From an uncultured Selenomonadales bacterium (lineage in GTDB: Bacteria > Bacillota > Negativicutes > Selenomonadales > Selenomonadaceae): 18,861 bases of DNA. Made by a program: the position numbers and the translations under genes. This document shows positions 8,201-14,625 of this stretch, one piece after another (position 1 is the first letter of the stretch; every line of letters begins with the position of its first letter). The notes beneath the pieces were generated by a model. It did not search any database and was not told where the DNA came from. It was given only the letters and a program-made list of their open reading frames with translations. Where the stretch lies: NCBI GenBank assembly GCA_937910665.1, contig CALEPR010000008.1, positions 1 to 18,861 of the forward strand. The letters run 5' to 3'.

Positions 8201-9348
8201 TTGAAGTCGAAGCAATTACTGAAGGCTCAGGAATTATTGAGTCTCTGGAGGACAGAATTGTCGGCAGAGTTTTGGCAGAAGATATTTTCGATGCGGACGG
8301 AAATAAAATTGCGTCGATAAATGATCCTATAAATTCAAAACTTGCGAAAAAAATTGCGGAGGCTCGCGAAGGCAAGACAGTAAAAATTCGCAGCGTCTTA
8401 ACTTGTAAATCTCCTTTCGGCGTTTGCATAAAATGTTATGGCAGCGACTTGGCGAATCAGGCGGCTGTCGAAGTCGGCGAGGCTGTCGGAATTATTGCCG
8501 CACAGTCGATCGGCGAACCCGGAACTCAGTTGACGATGAGAACTTTCCACACCGGCGGCGTTGCGGGCGACGATATTACTCAAGGTCTGCCACGTGTCGA
8601 GGAACTTTTTGAAGCGCGTAAACCGAAACACAACGCAATTATTTCCGAAGTCGATGGAAATGTTATCATGGGCGTGAATGAAAAAAATGGTTTGCCGATG
8701 ATAATTGTCACTCCCGATGTCGGTTTTTCGAGAGAATACACTATTCCTTTCGGCTCAAGAATGACTGTCGGCGAAGGCGATTTTGTTAAAGCCGGCGACA
8801 AATTGACTGAAGGCGCAGTTAATCCGCATGACATTTTGAGAATTTGCGGCTTGAAGGCAACTCAGCAATATCTTGTCTATGAAGTTCAGAAAGTTTACAA
8901 GTCGCAGGGCGTTGAAATTAACGACAAGCATATTGAAGTCATGGTTCGACAAATGCTCCACAAAGTTAAAATTGAGGACGCAGGAACGACAGACTTTTTG
9001 CCCGGCGAATTTGTAGAAATAAATGCTTTTGAAACGGCGAACACGAAAGCGATTGAAAGCGGCGGAAGTCCTGCCGTTGCGAAACCGATTTTGCTGGGAA
9101 TTACGAAAGCATCTTTGGCGACTGATTCCTTCTTGAGTGCGGCAAGTTTCCAAGAGACGACCAGAGTTTTGACAGACGCGGCGATTAAAGGCAAGATTGA
9201 TCCTTTAATCGGTCTGAAAGAAAATGTTATCATCGGCAAACTTATTCCGGCGGGAACGGGTATGCCGCGTTATCGTGACTTGGAAATTATTGACAATGTT
9301 CAGGAAAATGTTTTTGACGAATTTTCTGAAGATGTCATCGCGCAGTAA
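5299..9348 (+). CDS. rpoC: DNA-directed RNA polymerase subunit beta-prime, with tandem motif expansion
   Basis: RpoC carries the active-site magnesium triad. The start is fixed by GGAAGGAG (5281-5288) and the family-typical opening MLDVNVFDSMRVGLASPE. The product is 1349 aa, compared with 1199 in B. subtilis. Domains in order: first zinc site C60, C62, C75, C78; rudder and clamp; switch region with LLGKRVDYSGRSVI (337-350); catalytic NADFDGD (453-459); bridge helix region around 758-785 (GLSVSDYFISSHGARKG); second zinc site C807, C1036, C1043, C1046; trigger loop around 1065-1095 without the large E. coli insert. The distance from C807 to C1036 is 229 residues against 74 in E. coli (C814-C888). 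The extra stretch holds three diverged copies of a (I/V)G(R/K)xL...I(R) unit at about 835-881, 918-962 and 986-1035. The gene ends at a terminator and converges with ilvE. Confidence 0.98.
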   Translation: MLDVNVFDSMRVGLASPEKIREWSHGEVKKPETINYRTLKPERDGLFCERIFGPTRDWECHCGKYKRVRYKGIICDRCGVEVTRAKVRRERMGHIELAAPVSHIWYFKGIPSRMGLILDITPRNLEKVLYFASYIVLEPPPAPSADGEVLKKKQILSEGEYRLAREKFGKTFKVGMGAEAIQYLLEELDLDQMKEELREELKSANGQKRLRAIRRLEVVEAFRKSGNRPEWMILQVVPVIPPDLRPMVQLDGGRFATSDLNDLYRRVINRNNRLKRLLNLEAPDIIVRNEKRMLQEAVDALIDNGRRGRPVTGPGNRALKSLSDMLKGKQGRFRQNLLGKRVDYSGRSVIVVGPELKLHQCGLPKEMALELFKPFVMKKLSAQDPNTSIKAAKKKVERAQADVWGVLEEVIKEHPVLLNRAPTLHRLGIQAFEPVLTEGRALKLHPLACTAYNADFDGDQMAIHLPLSAEAQAEARVLMLAANHILAPKDGKPIIVPTQDMVLGTYYMTSLKVGAKGEGRIFTGIEEALLAYQQGDIELQAEIFARLRRESFPENLQEEISDDYVLVKTSVGRMIFNEELPANLRYFRKNSDGKWTLGIVMNKKELGKLVAECFTECGATKTAEVIDNVKKLGYHYACLAGITVAVSDVIVPEEKKKIIDDTAAKVNKVERQYARGLITEEERYKKVVDLWTKATDDVADAMMKNLEEKNPFNPIYMMSDSGARGNKQQMRQLAGMRGLMADPSGKIIDLPITANFREGLSVSDYFISSHGARKGLADTALRTADSGYLTRRLVDVAQDVIVREEDCDVSAINLKLERALLATETFDALEILNDELIGRVLQSDVVNPTTGEVVIKQDTILDGDSLLKIGEVGADEISIRGRSLTSPNSASHSLVHETIQLGTRDDIQREKMRHAFIHEIIGKELAKTVTFGDEEISEGTFLTHEMLDKILDSDVAEIFIRHNNVRGIEVEAITEGSGIIESLEDRIVGRVLAEDIFDADGNKIASINDPINSKLAKKIAEAREGKTVKIRSVLTCKSPFGVCIKCYGSDLANQAAVEVGEAVGIIAAQSIGEPGTQLTMRTFHTGGVAGDDITQGLPRVEELFEARKPKHNAIISEVDGNVIMGVNEKNGLPMIIVTPDVGFSREYTIPFGSRMTVGEGDFVKAGDKLTEGAVNPHDILRICGLKATQQYLVYEVQKVYKSQGVEINDKHIEVMVRQMLHKVKIEDAGTTDFLPGEFVEINAFETANTKAIESGGSPAVAKPILLGITKASLATDSFLSAASFQETTRVLTDAAIKGKIDPLIGLKENVIIGKLIPAGTGMPRYRDLEIIDNVQENVFDEFSEDVIAQ

Positions 9349-9370
9349 AAAATTATTTTGAAAAATTTTC

Positions 9371-9404
9371 GGCGGAGAGTTTGAAAAAAAATTCTCCGCC
9401 TTTT
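9371..9404 (+). terminator. Rho-independent terminator after rpoC
   Basis: GGCGGAGA (9371-9378) and TCTCCGCC (9393-9400) form a perfect 8-bp GC-rich stem followed by TTTT and more A/T. It lies 22 bases after the rpoC stop and closes the rpoBC transcript. Confidence 0.85.
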
Positions 9405-9547
9405 AATTTGATAAATATTATTTGGAAATTCTCATCGCCTTGACAAAAATTTTGAAAAATTTTTCCGCACTTCCGTCTATGATTAAAATTTTGCATTTCG
9501 ACATCTTGCTTAATCGGTCACGAATACATTTTCTAAATCTTTCTAAT

Positions 9548-9578
9548 AAAAAAGTGGCAAGCGAAAATCACTCACCAC
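9548..9578 (-). terminator. Rho-independent terminator after ilvE
   Basis: On the minus strand GUGGUGAGUG (9578-9569) pairs with CGCUUGCCAC (9563-9554) over ten positions, including three G-U pairs, around an AUUUU loop. A run of six U follows (9553-9548). It lies 25 bases beyond the ilvE stop. Confidence 0.8.
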
Positions 9579-9603
9579 CGAAAAATTTAAACAACTGCCT
9601 GAT

Positions 9604-10680
9604 TCAATATTCTCCGGCAACTTCATTGAAATTAAATTTGTCCCGGACTTCACCTGTATGCAAGCCTTCAATGTAGTCATACATTTTCTGTGAAAATTCT
9701 CCGATCTTTCCGTTGCCGATAATATATTCTTTACCTTTGTATTCCAAAACTCCGACAGGCGAAATTACCGCCGCAGTTCCGCTGCCAAAAACTTCCTCAA
9801 GTGTTCCGTCTTCGTGAGCTTTGATAACTTCATCGATTGAAATTTTTCTTTCGACGGCAGGCACGCCCCACTCTTTTGCCACAGCCATAACTGTTCTGTG
9901 AGTGATTCCATCCAAAATTGAAGTCTGTTCCTTCGGCGAAGGAGTGATAACTTCTCCGTTAATTTTGAAAAGAATATTCATAGAGCCGACTTCTTCAATG
10001 TATTTTCTTTCTACTCCGTCCAACCACAAAGTTTGATCGTAACCTTTGTCGTGAGCAACCATTCCCGCATGTAAACTTGCCGCATAATTCGCGGGAGTTT
10101 TCGCCGCACCGAGTCCTCCGCGAACTGCGCGGACATAAGTATCCTCGACCATAATTTTTACAGGCGCGAAACCGTGAGCGTAATAAGCCGCGACAGGCGA
10201 AAGAATTATCATAAATTTATATTTTTTGCTGACGCTGACACCAAGCACTTCATCGGTTGCGAAGACGAAGGGACGAATATACAAACTCTGACCTTTGTCT
10301 TTCGGAATCCAATCTTTTTCAATGTCGATAAGTTTCAACAAACCTTCGTGAATTACATCGAAAGGCAACTGCGGAATATCCAAAATTCTTGCGGAATTAT
10401 TCAGGCGGTTAAGGTGATCCGTTGCGCGGAAAATGACTGCTTTGCCATGATTGCGATATGCTTTCATTCCTTCAAAAATTGCCTGTCCATAATGGAGCGT
10501 GGCATTTGCAGGATCGATAGAAATATTTTCATGCGGAACAATTCTTGCATCGTGCCAACCGTCTTGCGGATTATAATCCATGACGAACATATGATCTGTA
10601 AAGTGAGTGCCAAATCCAATTTTGGAAACGTCAGGTTTTTGCTTGAGATTTTTTGCTTGAACAAATTTAATTTCAGCCAT
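9604..10680 (-). CDS. ilvE: Branched-chain amino acid aminotransferase
   Basis: This is a class IV, pyridoxal phosphate-dependent transaminase that interconverts valine, leucine and isoleucine with their 2-oxo acids using glutamate/2-oxoglutarate. The 358-aa length fits the longer BCAT group (B. subtilis YwaA-like, mitochondrial-like). The PLP lysine is K194 in GGLGAAKTPANYAAS, and YIEEVGSMN (228-236) supplies the conserved Glu region near the cofactor. LHYGQAIFEGMKAYR (62-76) and the phosphate-cup region SILDGITHRT (254-263) and GSGTAAVISPVG (299-310) are present. The GAGGAGG ribosome binding site (plus-strand cctcctc, 10691-10697) lies about 10 bases before the ATG. It is monocistronic, ends in its own terminator and has a long structured upstream region shared with the divergent diguanylate cyclase gene. 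It works with ilvN and ilvC further along. Confidence 0.95.
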   Translation of the reverse strand: MAEIKFVQAKNLKQKPDVSKIGFGTHFTDHMFVMDYNPQDGWHDARIVPHENISIDPANATLHYGQAIFEGMKAYRNHGKAVIFRATDHLNRLNNSARILDIPQLPFDVIHEGLLKLIDIEKDWIPKDKGQSLYIRPFVFATDEVLGVSVSKKYKFMIILSPVAAYYAHGFAPVKIMVEDTYVRAVRGGLGAAKTPANYAASLHAGMVAHDKGYDQTLWLDGVERKYIEEVGSMNILFKINGEVITPSPKEQTSILDGITHRTVMAVAKEWGVPAVERKISIDEVIKAHEDGTLEEVFGSGTAAVISPVGVLEYKGKEYIIGNGKIGEFSQKMYDYIEGLHTGEVRDKFNFNEVAGEY

Positions 10681-10792
10681 AGAAAAATTTCCTCCTCAAC
10701 AATAACAAAAAAAATAATTTTTTAAAATTCATTTTCCTGTTGCTGATTCTTCCAAACTTGCAATTTTCCTGCAAAAAAATAATCAATTACCA

Positions 10793-10846
10793 TACCCTTA
10801 ATTCCCTCCGAAATACTTGTATTCACAAGTTTTAGGGTTAAGGGTA
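10793..10846. repeat. Nested inverted repeat upstream of ilvE
   Basis: TACCCTTAA (10793-10801) with CCCT (10804-10807) pairs with AGGGTTAAGGGTA (10834-10846), leaving a two-base bulge. Between them ACTTGT (10815-10820) and ACAAGT (10825-10830) form a perfect 6-bp inner stem around ATTC. The whole can fold as a two-part hairpin on either strand or serve as a dyad operator. It is not followed by a U-run on either side, so it is unlikely to be a simple terminator. It is a candidate control element for ilvE and/or the divergent gene. Confidence 0.6.
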
Positions 10847-10939
10847 AACTAAATCCTATTCCCTGAAGCTTTGAATACAGTTTCTAAAAATTTTTGAAAT
10901 TTTAATCGCCGAAGTGATGATAAAATTAAAAAAAATCTG

Positions 10940-10968
10940 TCGAAGATTACAAATTTTTTTGCTATAAT
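10940..10968 (+). promoter_or_regulatory. Promoter for the diguanylate cyclase gene
   Basis: A perfect TATAAT (10963-10968) lies 17 bases after a weak -35, TCGAAG (10940-10945, three of six matches). The start codon follows about 40 bases later. Confidence 0.55.
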
Positions 10969-11009
10969 AAACAAAAATTTTTATTTGTAACAGCGAGGAA
11001 ATTTTTTAG

Positions 11010-12572
11010 ATGACGCACAAGACAGACCGTTTGCTTTTTAAATTCGCAATTATGTTTTTAATTTTCACGGTTGTTACTCTGTTTATCAGCAGCATAAATA
11101 CCTATGTCAATCAGACCGATTCTTACAAACAACAAGCGGAGGTCAGCTTGAAGGAAGTCGCTCACTGTTTGCGACAAATGCTGGTTGCGGACGGCGAAAA
11201 CTTTTTGCAATTTCAAAATTATTTTCTGGAAAATCATGACAAAATTTTAGTGCGCAAAGATTTTTCCGGAGACTTTTTGCCCGAGAAAGAAAATTTTGAA
11301 AAACTTTTTTCCGAAAAGTACCCGGGAAAAGTTTTCGGCGCAGATATAAAATTTGATGACATGCCGGACGAAATAAAAATTGCCTACGCGAAATATTATT
11401 TTGAATATTGGCTCGGAACTTTTGAAAGGACTCGCGAGGCTTTTCAAAATGTCGGTTACACTTACTACATTGTCCCGGGAAAAGAAAAACTTCACATGGT
11501 CTGGATGTTGGATGCAATTCGCGAACCTGTAACAATCGACGGCGTGGAATATATAACGCTTTGCATTGACGTTGAGGAACCTCTGGAAGAACATCAAAAA
11601 ATGTGGACGGCTTGGGAGTCCGGAAAAGAACCTGACGGCTATGATACTTACGACAATGAATTTGGAAGAACTTACGCCTATTACACTCCTCTGAATATTG
11701 ACGGAAAAATTGTCGGCGTTATTGGAACTGAAGTTGAAATCGAGCGCGTGAACAATGAAATTTTGCGGCTGACTTTAAAGCAGACAGCAGGCATGGGAAT
11801 GATTCTTTTCCTGTGCGTTTTGGCGTTGCTTGGTTACATTCATCAAAAATATATTTCAAAACTTTCTCACCTGCAATTAAATGTCCGCGAATATTCGCAA
11901 AATAAAAATCCTGCCGTCGTCAAAAACATTGAAAGCGAAGTCGAAGGTCAAGACGAAATTGCATCACTTTCCATGCAAATTGCCGCGATGATTTTGGAAT
12001 TGGAAAATTACATGAAACATTTAATAAAAGTTGCAAAGGAACTTTCCAACACAAAAGAAAAGGCTCTTGAAATGCATGAATTAGCTCATACAGACGCTTT
12101 GACAGGCGTGAACAATAAAAATGCTTACGATAAACTTATGCGCCAGCTTGACTGGAAAATTGAGGACGGAGTCGCAGAATTTGCCATCGCAATGATAGAT
12201 TTAAATTTTTTGAAAAGGATCAACGACACTTACGGACATGAAAATGGCAACGTCGCAATCAAAAAACTTTGCAGTTTGGTTCAGGATATTTTTCTTACGT
12301 CGCCGATTTTCCGAATTGGTGGAGATGAATTTGTTGTAGTTATTCAGGGCGAAGATTATCGCGACATTGACGAATTGATTGAAGAATTTAATCAGAAACT
12401 GGAAGAAATTGCCAACGACAACACGCTTGAGCCGTGGGAAAAAACTTCTGCGGCAATAGGAGTCGCAATTTATGACAGAACTATTGACAGCAGCTCGGCA
12501 AATGTTTTCAAACGCGCAGACAAAGCGATGTATATTCGCAAAAAAGAAATGAACGCCGTGCGAACTTCATAA
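11010..12572 (+). CDS. Membrane-anchored diguanylate cyclase (GGDEF)
   Basis: The C-terminal GGDEF domain condenses two GTP to cyclic di-GMP. The product is 520 aa: transmembrane helix 1 at about 10-30, a likely extracytoplasmic sensor region of about 225 residues (31-258), transmembrane helix 2 at about 259-277, a HAMP/coiled-coil linker (280-358), then the cyclase domain (359-515). Visible motifs are DALTGVNNKNAYD (362-374), the metal-binding MIDLNFLKRINDTYGHENGN (395-414, catalytic D in MID) and RIGGDEF (435-441). The allosteric inhibitory RxxD that normally sits before GGDEF is replaced by FLTS (428-431). The sensor region ends in a DGKIVGVIGTEVEI segment typical of Cache/PAS-like extracellular domains, but the ligand is unknown. 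A modest GAGGAAA site precedes the ATG. It separates ilvE from ilvN and appears to be an independent unit with no clear terminator after it. Confidence 0.9.
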   Translation: MTHKTDRLLFKFAIMFLIFTVVTLFISSINTYVNQTDSYKQQAEVSLKEVAHCLRQMLVADGENFLQFQNYFLENHDKILVRKDFSGDFLPEKENFEKLFSEKYPGKVFGADIKFDDMPDEIKIAYAKYYFEYWLGTFERTREAFQNVGYTYYIVPGKEKLHMVWMLDAIREPVTIDGVEYITLCIDVEEPLEEHQKMWTAWESGKEPDGYDTYDNEFGRTYAYYTPLNIDGKIVGVIGTEVEIERVNNEILRLTLKQTAGMGMILFLCVLALLGYIHQKYISKLSHLQLNVREYSQNKNPAVVKNIESEVEGQDEIASLSMQIAAMILELENYMKHLIKVAKELSNTKEKALEMHELAHTDALTGVNNKNAYDKLMRQLDWKIEDGVAEFAIAMIDLNFLKRINDTYGHENGNVAIKKLCSLVQDIFLTSPIFRIGGDEFVVVIQGEDYRDIDELIEEFNQKLEEIANDNTLEPWEKTSAAIGVAIYDRTIDSSSANVFKRADKAMYIRKKEMNAVRTS

Positions 12573-12682
12573 AAACAAAACCTATGGCGACTTTCCAAAT
12601 TATTGACAGCGGTTAAAATATTTTAAGCAAACTTGGCAATCAGAAATTAAAATTCTTACTGTCTTGCAAAAATAAAATTTTG

Positions 12683-12711
12683 TTGAAACTAAAAACAAGC
12701 CGTGCTATCAT
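12683..12711 (+). promoter_or_regulatory. Promoter for ilvN
   Basis: TTGAAA (12683-12688), a 17-base spacer and TATCAT (12706-12711), with GTGC immediately before the -10. The same layout recurs before ilvC. The implied start site leaves a leader of only about 25 bases, which also excludes a longer ilvN reading frame starting upstream. Confidence 0.7.
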
Positions 12712-12742
12712 TCGGTCTAAGTTTTTCAAGGGAGTCTTTTTG

Positions 12743-13273
12743 ATGAAACATATTTTGTCTGTTTATGTTGAAAATCAGCCGGGAGTACTTGTTCGCGTAG
12801 CAAGTATGTTTAGTCGCAGAGAATTTAATATTGACAGTTTGTCCGTCGGAGTCACTCAATCGCCGGAATTTTCCAGAATAACTGTCGTGGTTCACGGCGA
12901 CGGCGCATTGATTGAGCAAATGATAAAACAGTTGGAGAAAATGCCGATCGTCCACGCAGTTCAACGACTGGATTCGGCATCTGCAGTTACTCGCGGAATG
13001 ACCATGATAAAAGTTTCCGCGAACGATGAAAACCGCCTTGACGTTTTGAAAATGGCGGAACTTTTTCGCGCTCACGTCGTGGACGTTCAGCCGACAAATT
13101 TAATTTTTGAAATCACGGGCGACGATGAAAAAGTTACTGCCTTTACCAGACTTCTGAAACCTTATGGAATTTTAGAAATTATTCGCACCGGTTTAATTGC
13201 TCTTGAACGCGGGGACAACACCATTGAAGATTATCATCAAGCGCAGGAATTTTACGGCAAAAATTTGTTGTAG
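12743..13273 (+). CDS. ilvN: Acetolactate synthase small (regulatory) subunit
   Basis: The regulatory subunit binds the catalytic subunit IlvB and confers activation and valine feedback inhibition on the first common step of branched-chain amino acid synthesis. The start at 12743 is chosen because AAGGGAG (12728-12734) precedes it by 8 bases and the promoter lies just upstream; an earlier in-frame start near 12680 would overlap the promoter. The product is 176 aa. An ACT domain (about 2-75) has the family signature ENQPGVLVRVASMFSRREFN (10-29), with G14 at the position tied to valine sensitivity in E. coli. The C-terminal domain (about 85-160) ends with the typical GILEIIRTGLIALERG. The stop is TAG. 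No ilvB is next to it, so the catalytic partner must be encoded elsewhere. Some genomes call this gene ilvH. Confidence 0.93.
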   Translation: MKHILSVYVENQPGVLVRVASMFSRREFNIDSLSVGVTQSPEFSRITVVVHGDGALIEQMIKQLEKMPIVHAVQRLDSASAVTRGMTMIKVSANDENRLDVLKMAELFRAHVVDVQPTNLIFEITGDDEKVTAFTRLLKPYGILEIIRTGLIALERGDNTIEDYHQAQEFYGKNLL

Positions 13274-13283
13274 AAAAAAATTG

Positions 13284-13312
13284 TTGAAACTAAATTTAAT
13301 GAGTGCTATTAT
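13284..13312 (+). promoter_or_regulatory. Promoter for ilvC
   Basis: TTGAAA (13284-13289), a 17-base spacer and TATTAT (13307-13312) preceded by GTGC. It starts 11 bases after the ilvN stop. It shares TTGTTGAAACTAAA and GTGCTATNAT with the ilvN promoter. Confidence 0.7.
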
Positions 13313-13367
13313 CTTCAAGTATTCCAAAAAAGTTATTTGGAAAATTTTTTTACAGTGAGGAATTGTT

Positions 13368-14384
13368 ATGGCAAAAACTTATTATGATCAAGATGTTAAT
13401 TGGGAGATTATGAACGGCAAAACCGTCGCCATTATCGGTTACGGCAGTCAAGGTCATGCTCACGCTTTGAACTTGAAGGAAAGCGGCGTTAATGTCGTTG
13501 TCGGTCTTTACGAGGGCTCGAAATCAAAACCTGTCGCCGAGCAAGCCGGATTGAAAGTTTTGTCCGTTGCCGACGCTACAAAAGCTGCTGACATCGTTAT
13601 GATTTTAATTCCCGACGAAAAACAGGCTGACGTTTACAAAAATGAAATCGCGCCGAATTTGAAGGATGGTTCCGCGCTTGCTTTTGCTCACGGATTTAAT
13701 ATTCATTTCAAGCAAATTATTCCACCGTCAAACGTCGATGTTTTCATGGTCGCGCCAAAAGGTCCCGGTCATTTGGTTCGCAGAACTTTCAAAGAAGGCG
13801 GCGGAGTTCCCGACGTTTTCGCAGTCGAACAGGATGCTACAGGAAAATGTTTTGATATCGCTCTTGCCTACGCTCGCGGAATTGGCGGAACTCGTGCAGG
13901 AGTTTTGCAGACTACTTTCAAAGAAGAAACTGAAACCGATTTGTTCGGCGAACAGTGTGTCCTCTGCGGCGGCGTGACGCATTTAATTCAGGAAGGTTTT
14001 GAAACTTTGGTGAACGCAGGTTATCAGCCGGAGATCGCTTACTTTGAAACTTTCCACGAAATGAAATTGATCGTCGACTTGATGTATGAAGGCGGCATGG
14101 CTAAAATGCGTAAGTCGATCAGCGACACTGCCGAGTACGGCGACTACACAACCGGTCCGAAAATTATTACAAAAGATGTTCGCAAAGCTATGGAAAAAGC
14201 TCTGGAAGAAATTCAGAACGGAACTTTTGCGAAAAATTGGTTGGTTGAAAATCGCGCTGCAGGTCGCGCAAACTTTTTGGCGCAACGCAGAATTCACGCC
14301 GAGCATCAAATTGAAAAAGTCGGAGAAAAACTTCGCGGCATGATGAGCTGGCTGAAAGACGGCAGCGATCTTTCAAAAGACTAA
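13368..14384 (+). CDS. ilvC: Ketol-acid reductoisomerase, class I
   Basis: This enzyme isomerises and reduces acetolactate or acetohydroxybutyrate to the dihydroxy acids of valine and isoleucine synthesis, using magnesium and a nicotinamide cofactor. At 338 aa it is the short class I form. The Rossmann motif is GYGSQGHAHA (24-33). Visible catalytic residues are H108 (AHGF), K131 (APKGPGH), D191 and E195 (DLFGEQ), E227 and E231 (FETFHE) and the S250/S252 region (KSISDTAEYGDY). The cofactor-specificity loop reads GLYEGSKSK (46-54). The Arg common at the first position in NADPH enzymes is Tyr, a Glu follows, and the usual Trp after SxS is Lys. Both serines that can bind phosphate remain, so preference is unclear. 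The ATG is preceded by GTGAGGA. It has its own promoter and terminator but follows ilvN closely. Confidence 0.96.
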   Translation: MAKTYYDQDVNWEIMNGKTVAIIGYGSQGHAHALNLKESGVNVVVGLYEGSKSKPVAEQAGLKVLSVADATKAADIVMILIPDEKQADVYKNEIAPNLKDGSALAFAHGFNIHFKQIIPPSNVDVFMVAPKGPGHLVRRTFKEGGGVPDVFAVEQDATGKCFDIALAYARGIGGTRAGVLQTTFKEETETDLFGEQCVLCGGVTHLIQEGFETLVNAGYQPEIAYFETFHEMKLIVDLMYEGGMAKMRKSISDTAEYGDYTTGPKIITKDVRKAMEKALEEIQNGTFAKNWLVENRAAGRANFLAQRRIHAEHQIEKVGEKLRGMMSWLKDGSDLSKD

Positions 14385-14426
14385 GACAAAAATTTTTTTT
14401 ACGATAAACTCAAAAAAAATATTTTT

Positions 14427-14457
14427 AAATCTGTCAAAGTTTTGGCAGATTTTTTTT
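14427..14457 (+). terminator. Rho-independent terminator after ilvC
   Basis: AAATCTGTCAA (14427-14437) pairs with TTGGCAGATTT (14442-14452) over 11 positions with one G-U pair and a 4-base loop. A T-run to 14457 follows. It lies about 45 bases beyond the ilvC stop. Confidence 0.85.
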
Positions 14458-14568
14458 GCTCAAATCCGATTTTTGAAACGCTCGTGAAAATAAAATCACG
14501 GATGAAAAGTTTTGGAACTTGTGAATACAGTTTTTTATTTTTAATTGCAGTCGGTTTGATTTTCCTGT

Positions 14569-14597
14569 AAAAAAAATCCCCGCCGACTTTGGCGGAG
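14569..14597 (-). terminator. Rho-independent terminator after hpf
   Basis: On the minus strand CUCCGCC (14597-14591) pairs with GGCGGGG (14584-14578), one G-U pair included, around a six-base loop. After one A, a run of eight U follows (14576-14569). It lies about 30 bases after the hpf stop and faces the ilvC terminator. Confidence 0.85.
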
Positions 14598-14625
14598 AAA
14601 AAATTTTTTCTGCAGATTCTGAAAT

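Larger units (their letters stand above)
10681..11009. other. Divergent intergenic region between ilvE and the diguanylate cyclase gene
   Basis: This 329-base region has no gene. It contains the ilvE RBS, a nested inverted repeat (10793-10846), a copy of a shared TGAATACAGTTT motif (about 10872-10883) and the plus-strand promoter at 10940-10968. I could not find a convincing minus-strand -10/-35 pair for ilvE, nor T-box elements such as a specifier loop or a TGG-containing antiterminator bulge. Confidence 0.6.

Noticed and set aside
9418..9504. 28-codon minus-strand ORF (MSKCKILIIDGSAEKFFKIF...) between the rpoC and ilvE terminators
   Set aside because: Protein-like in appearance, but it lacks a ribosome binding site or promoter and lies beyond the ilvE terminator; too short to support.
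10681..10940. T-box riboswitch controlling ilvE
   Set aside because: No specifier stem, no conserved T-box sequence and no antiterminator/terminator pair could be found; only a dyad without U-run.
12613..12626. Perfect palindrome TTAAAATATTTTAA after the diguanylate cyclase gene
   Set aside because: Pure A/T palindromes are expected often in this AT-rich sequence, and it lacks the GC stem and U-run of a terminator.
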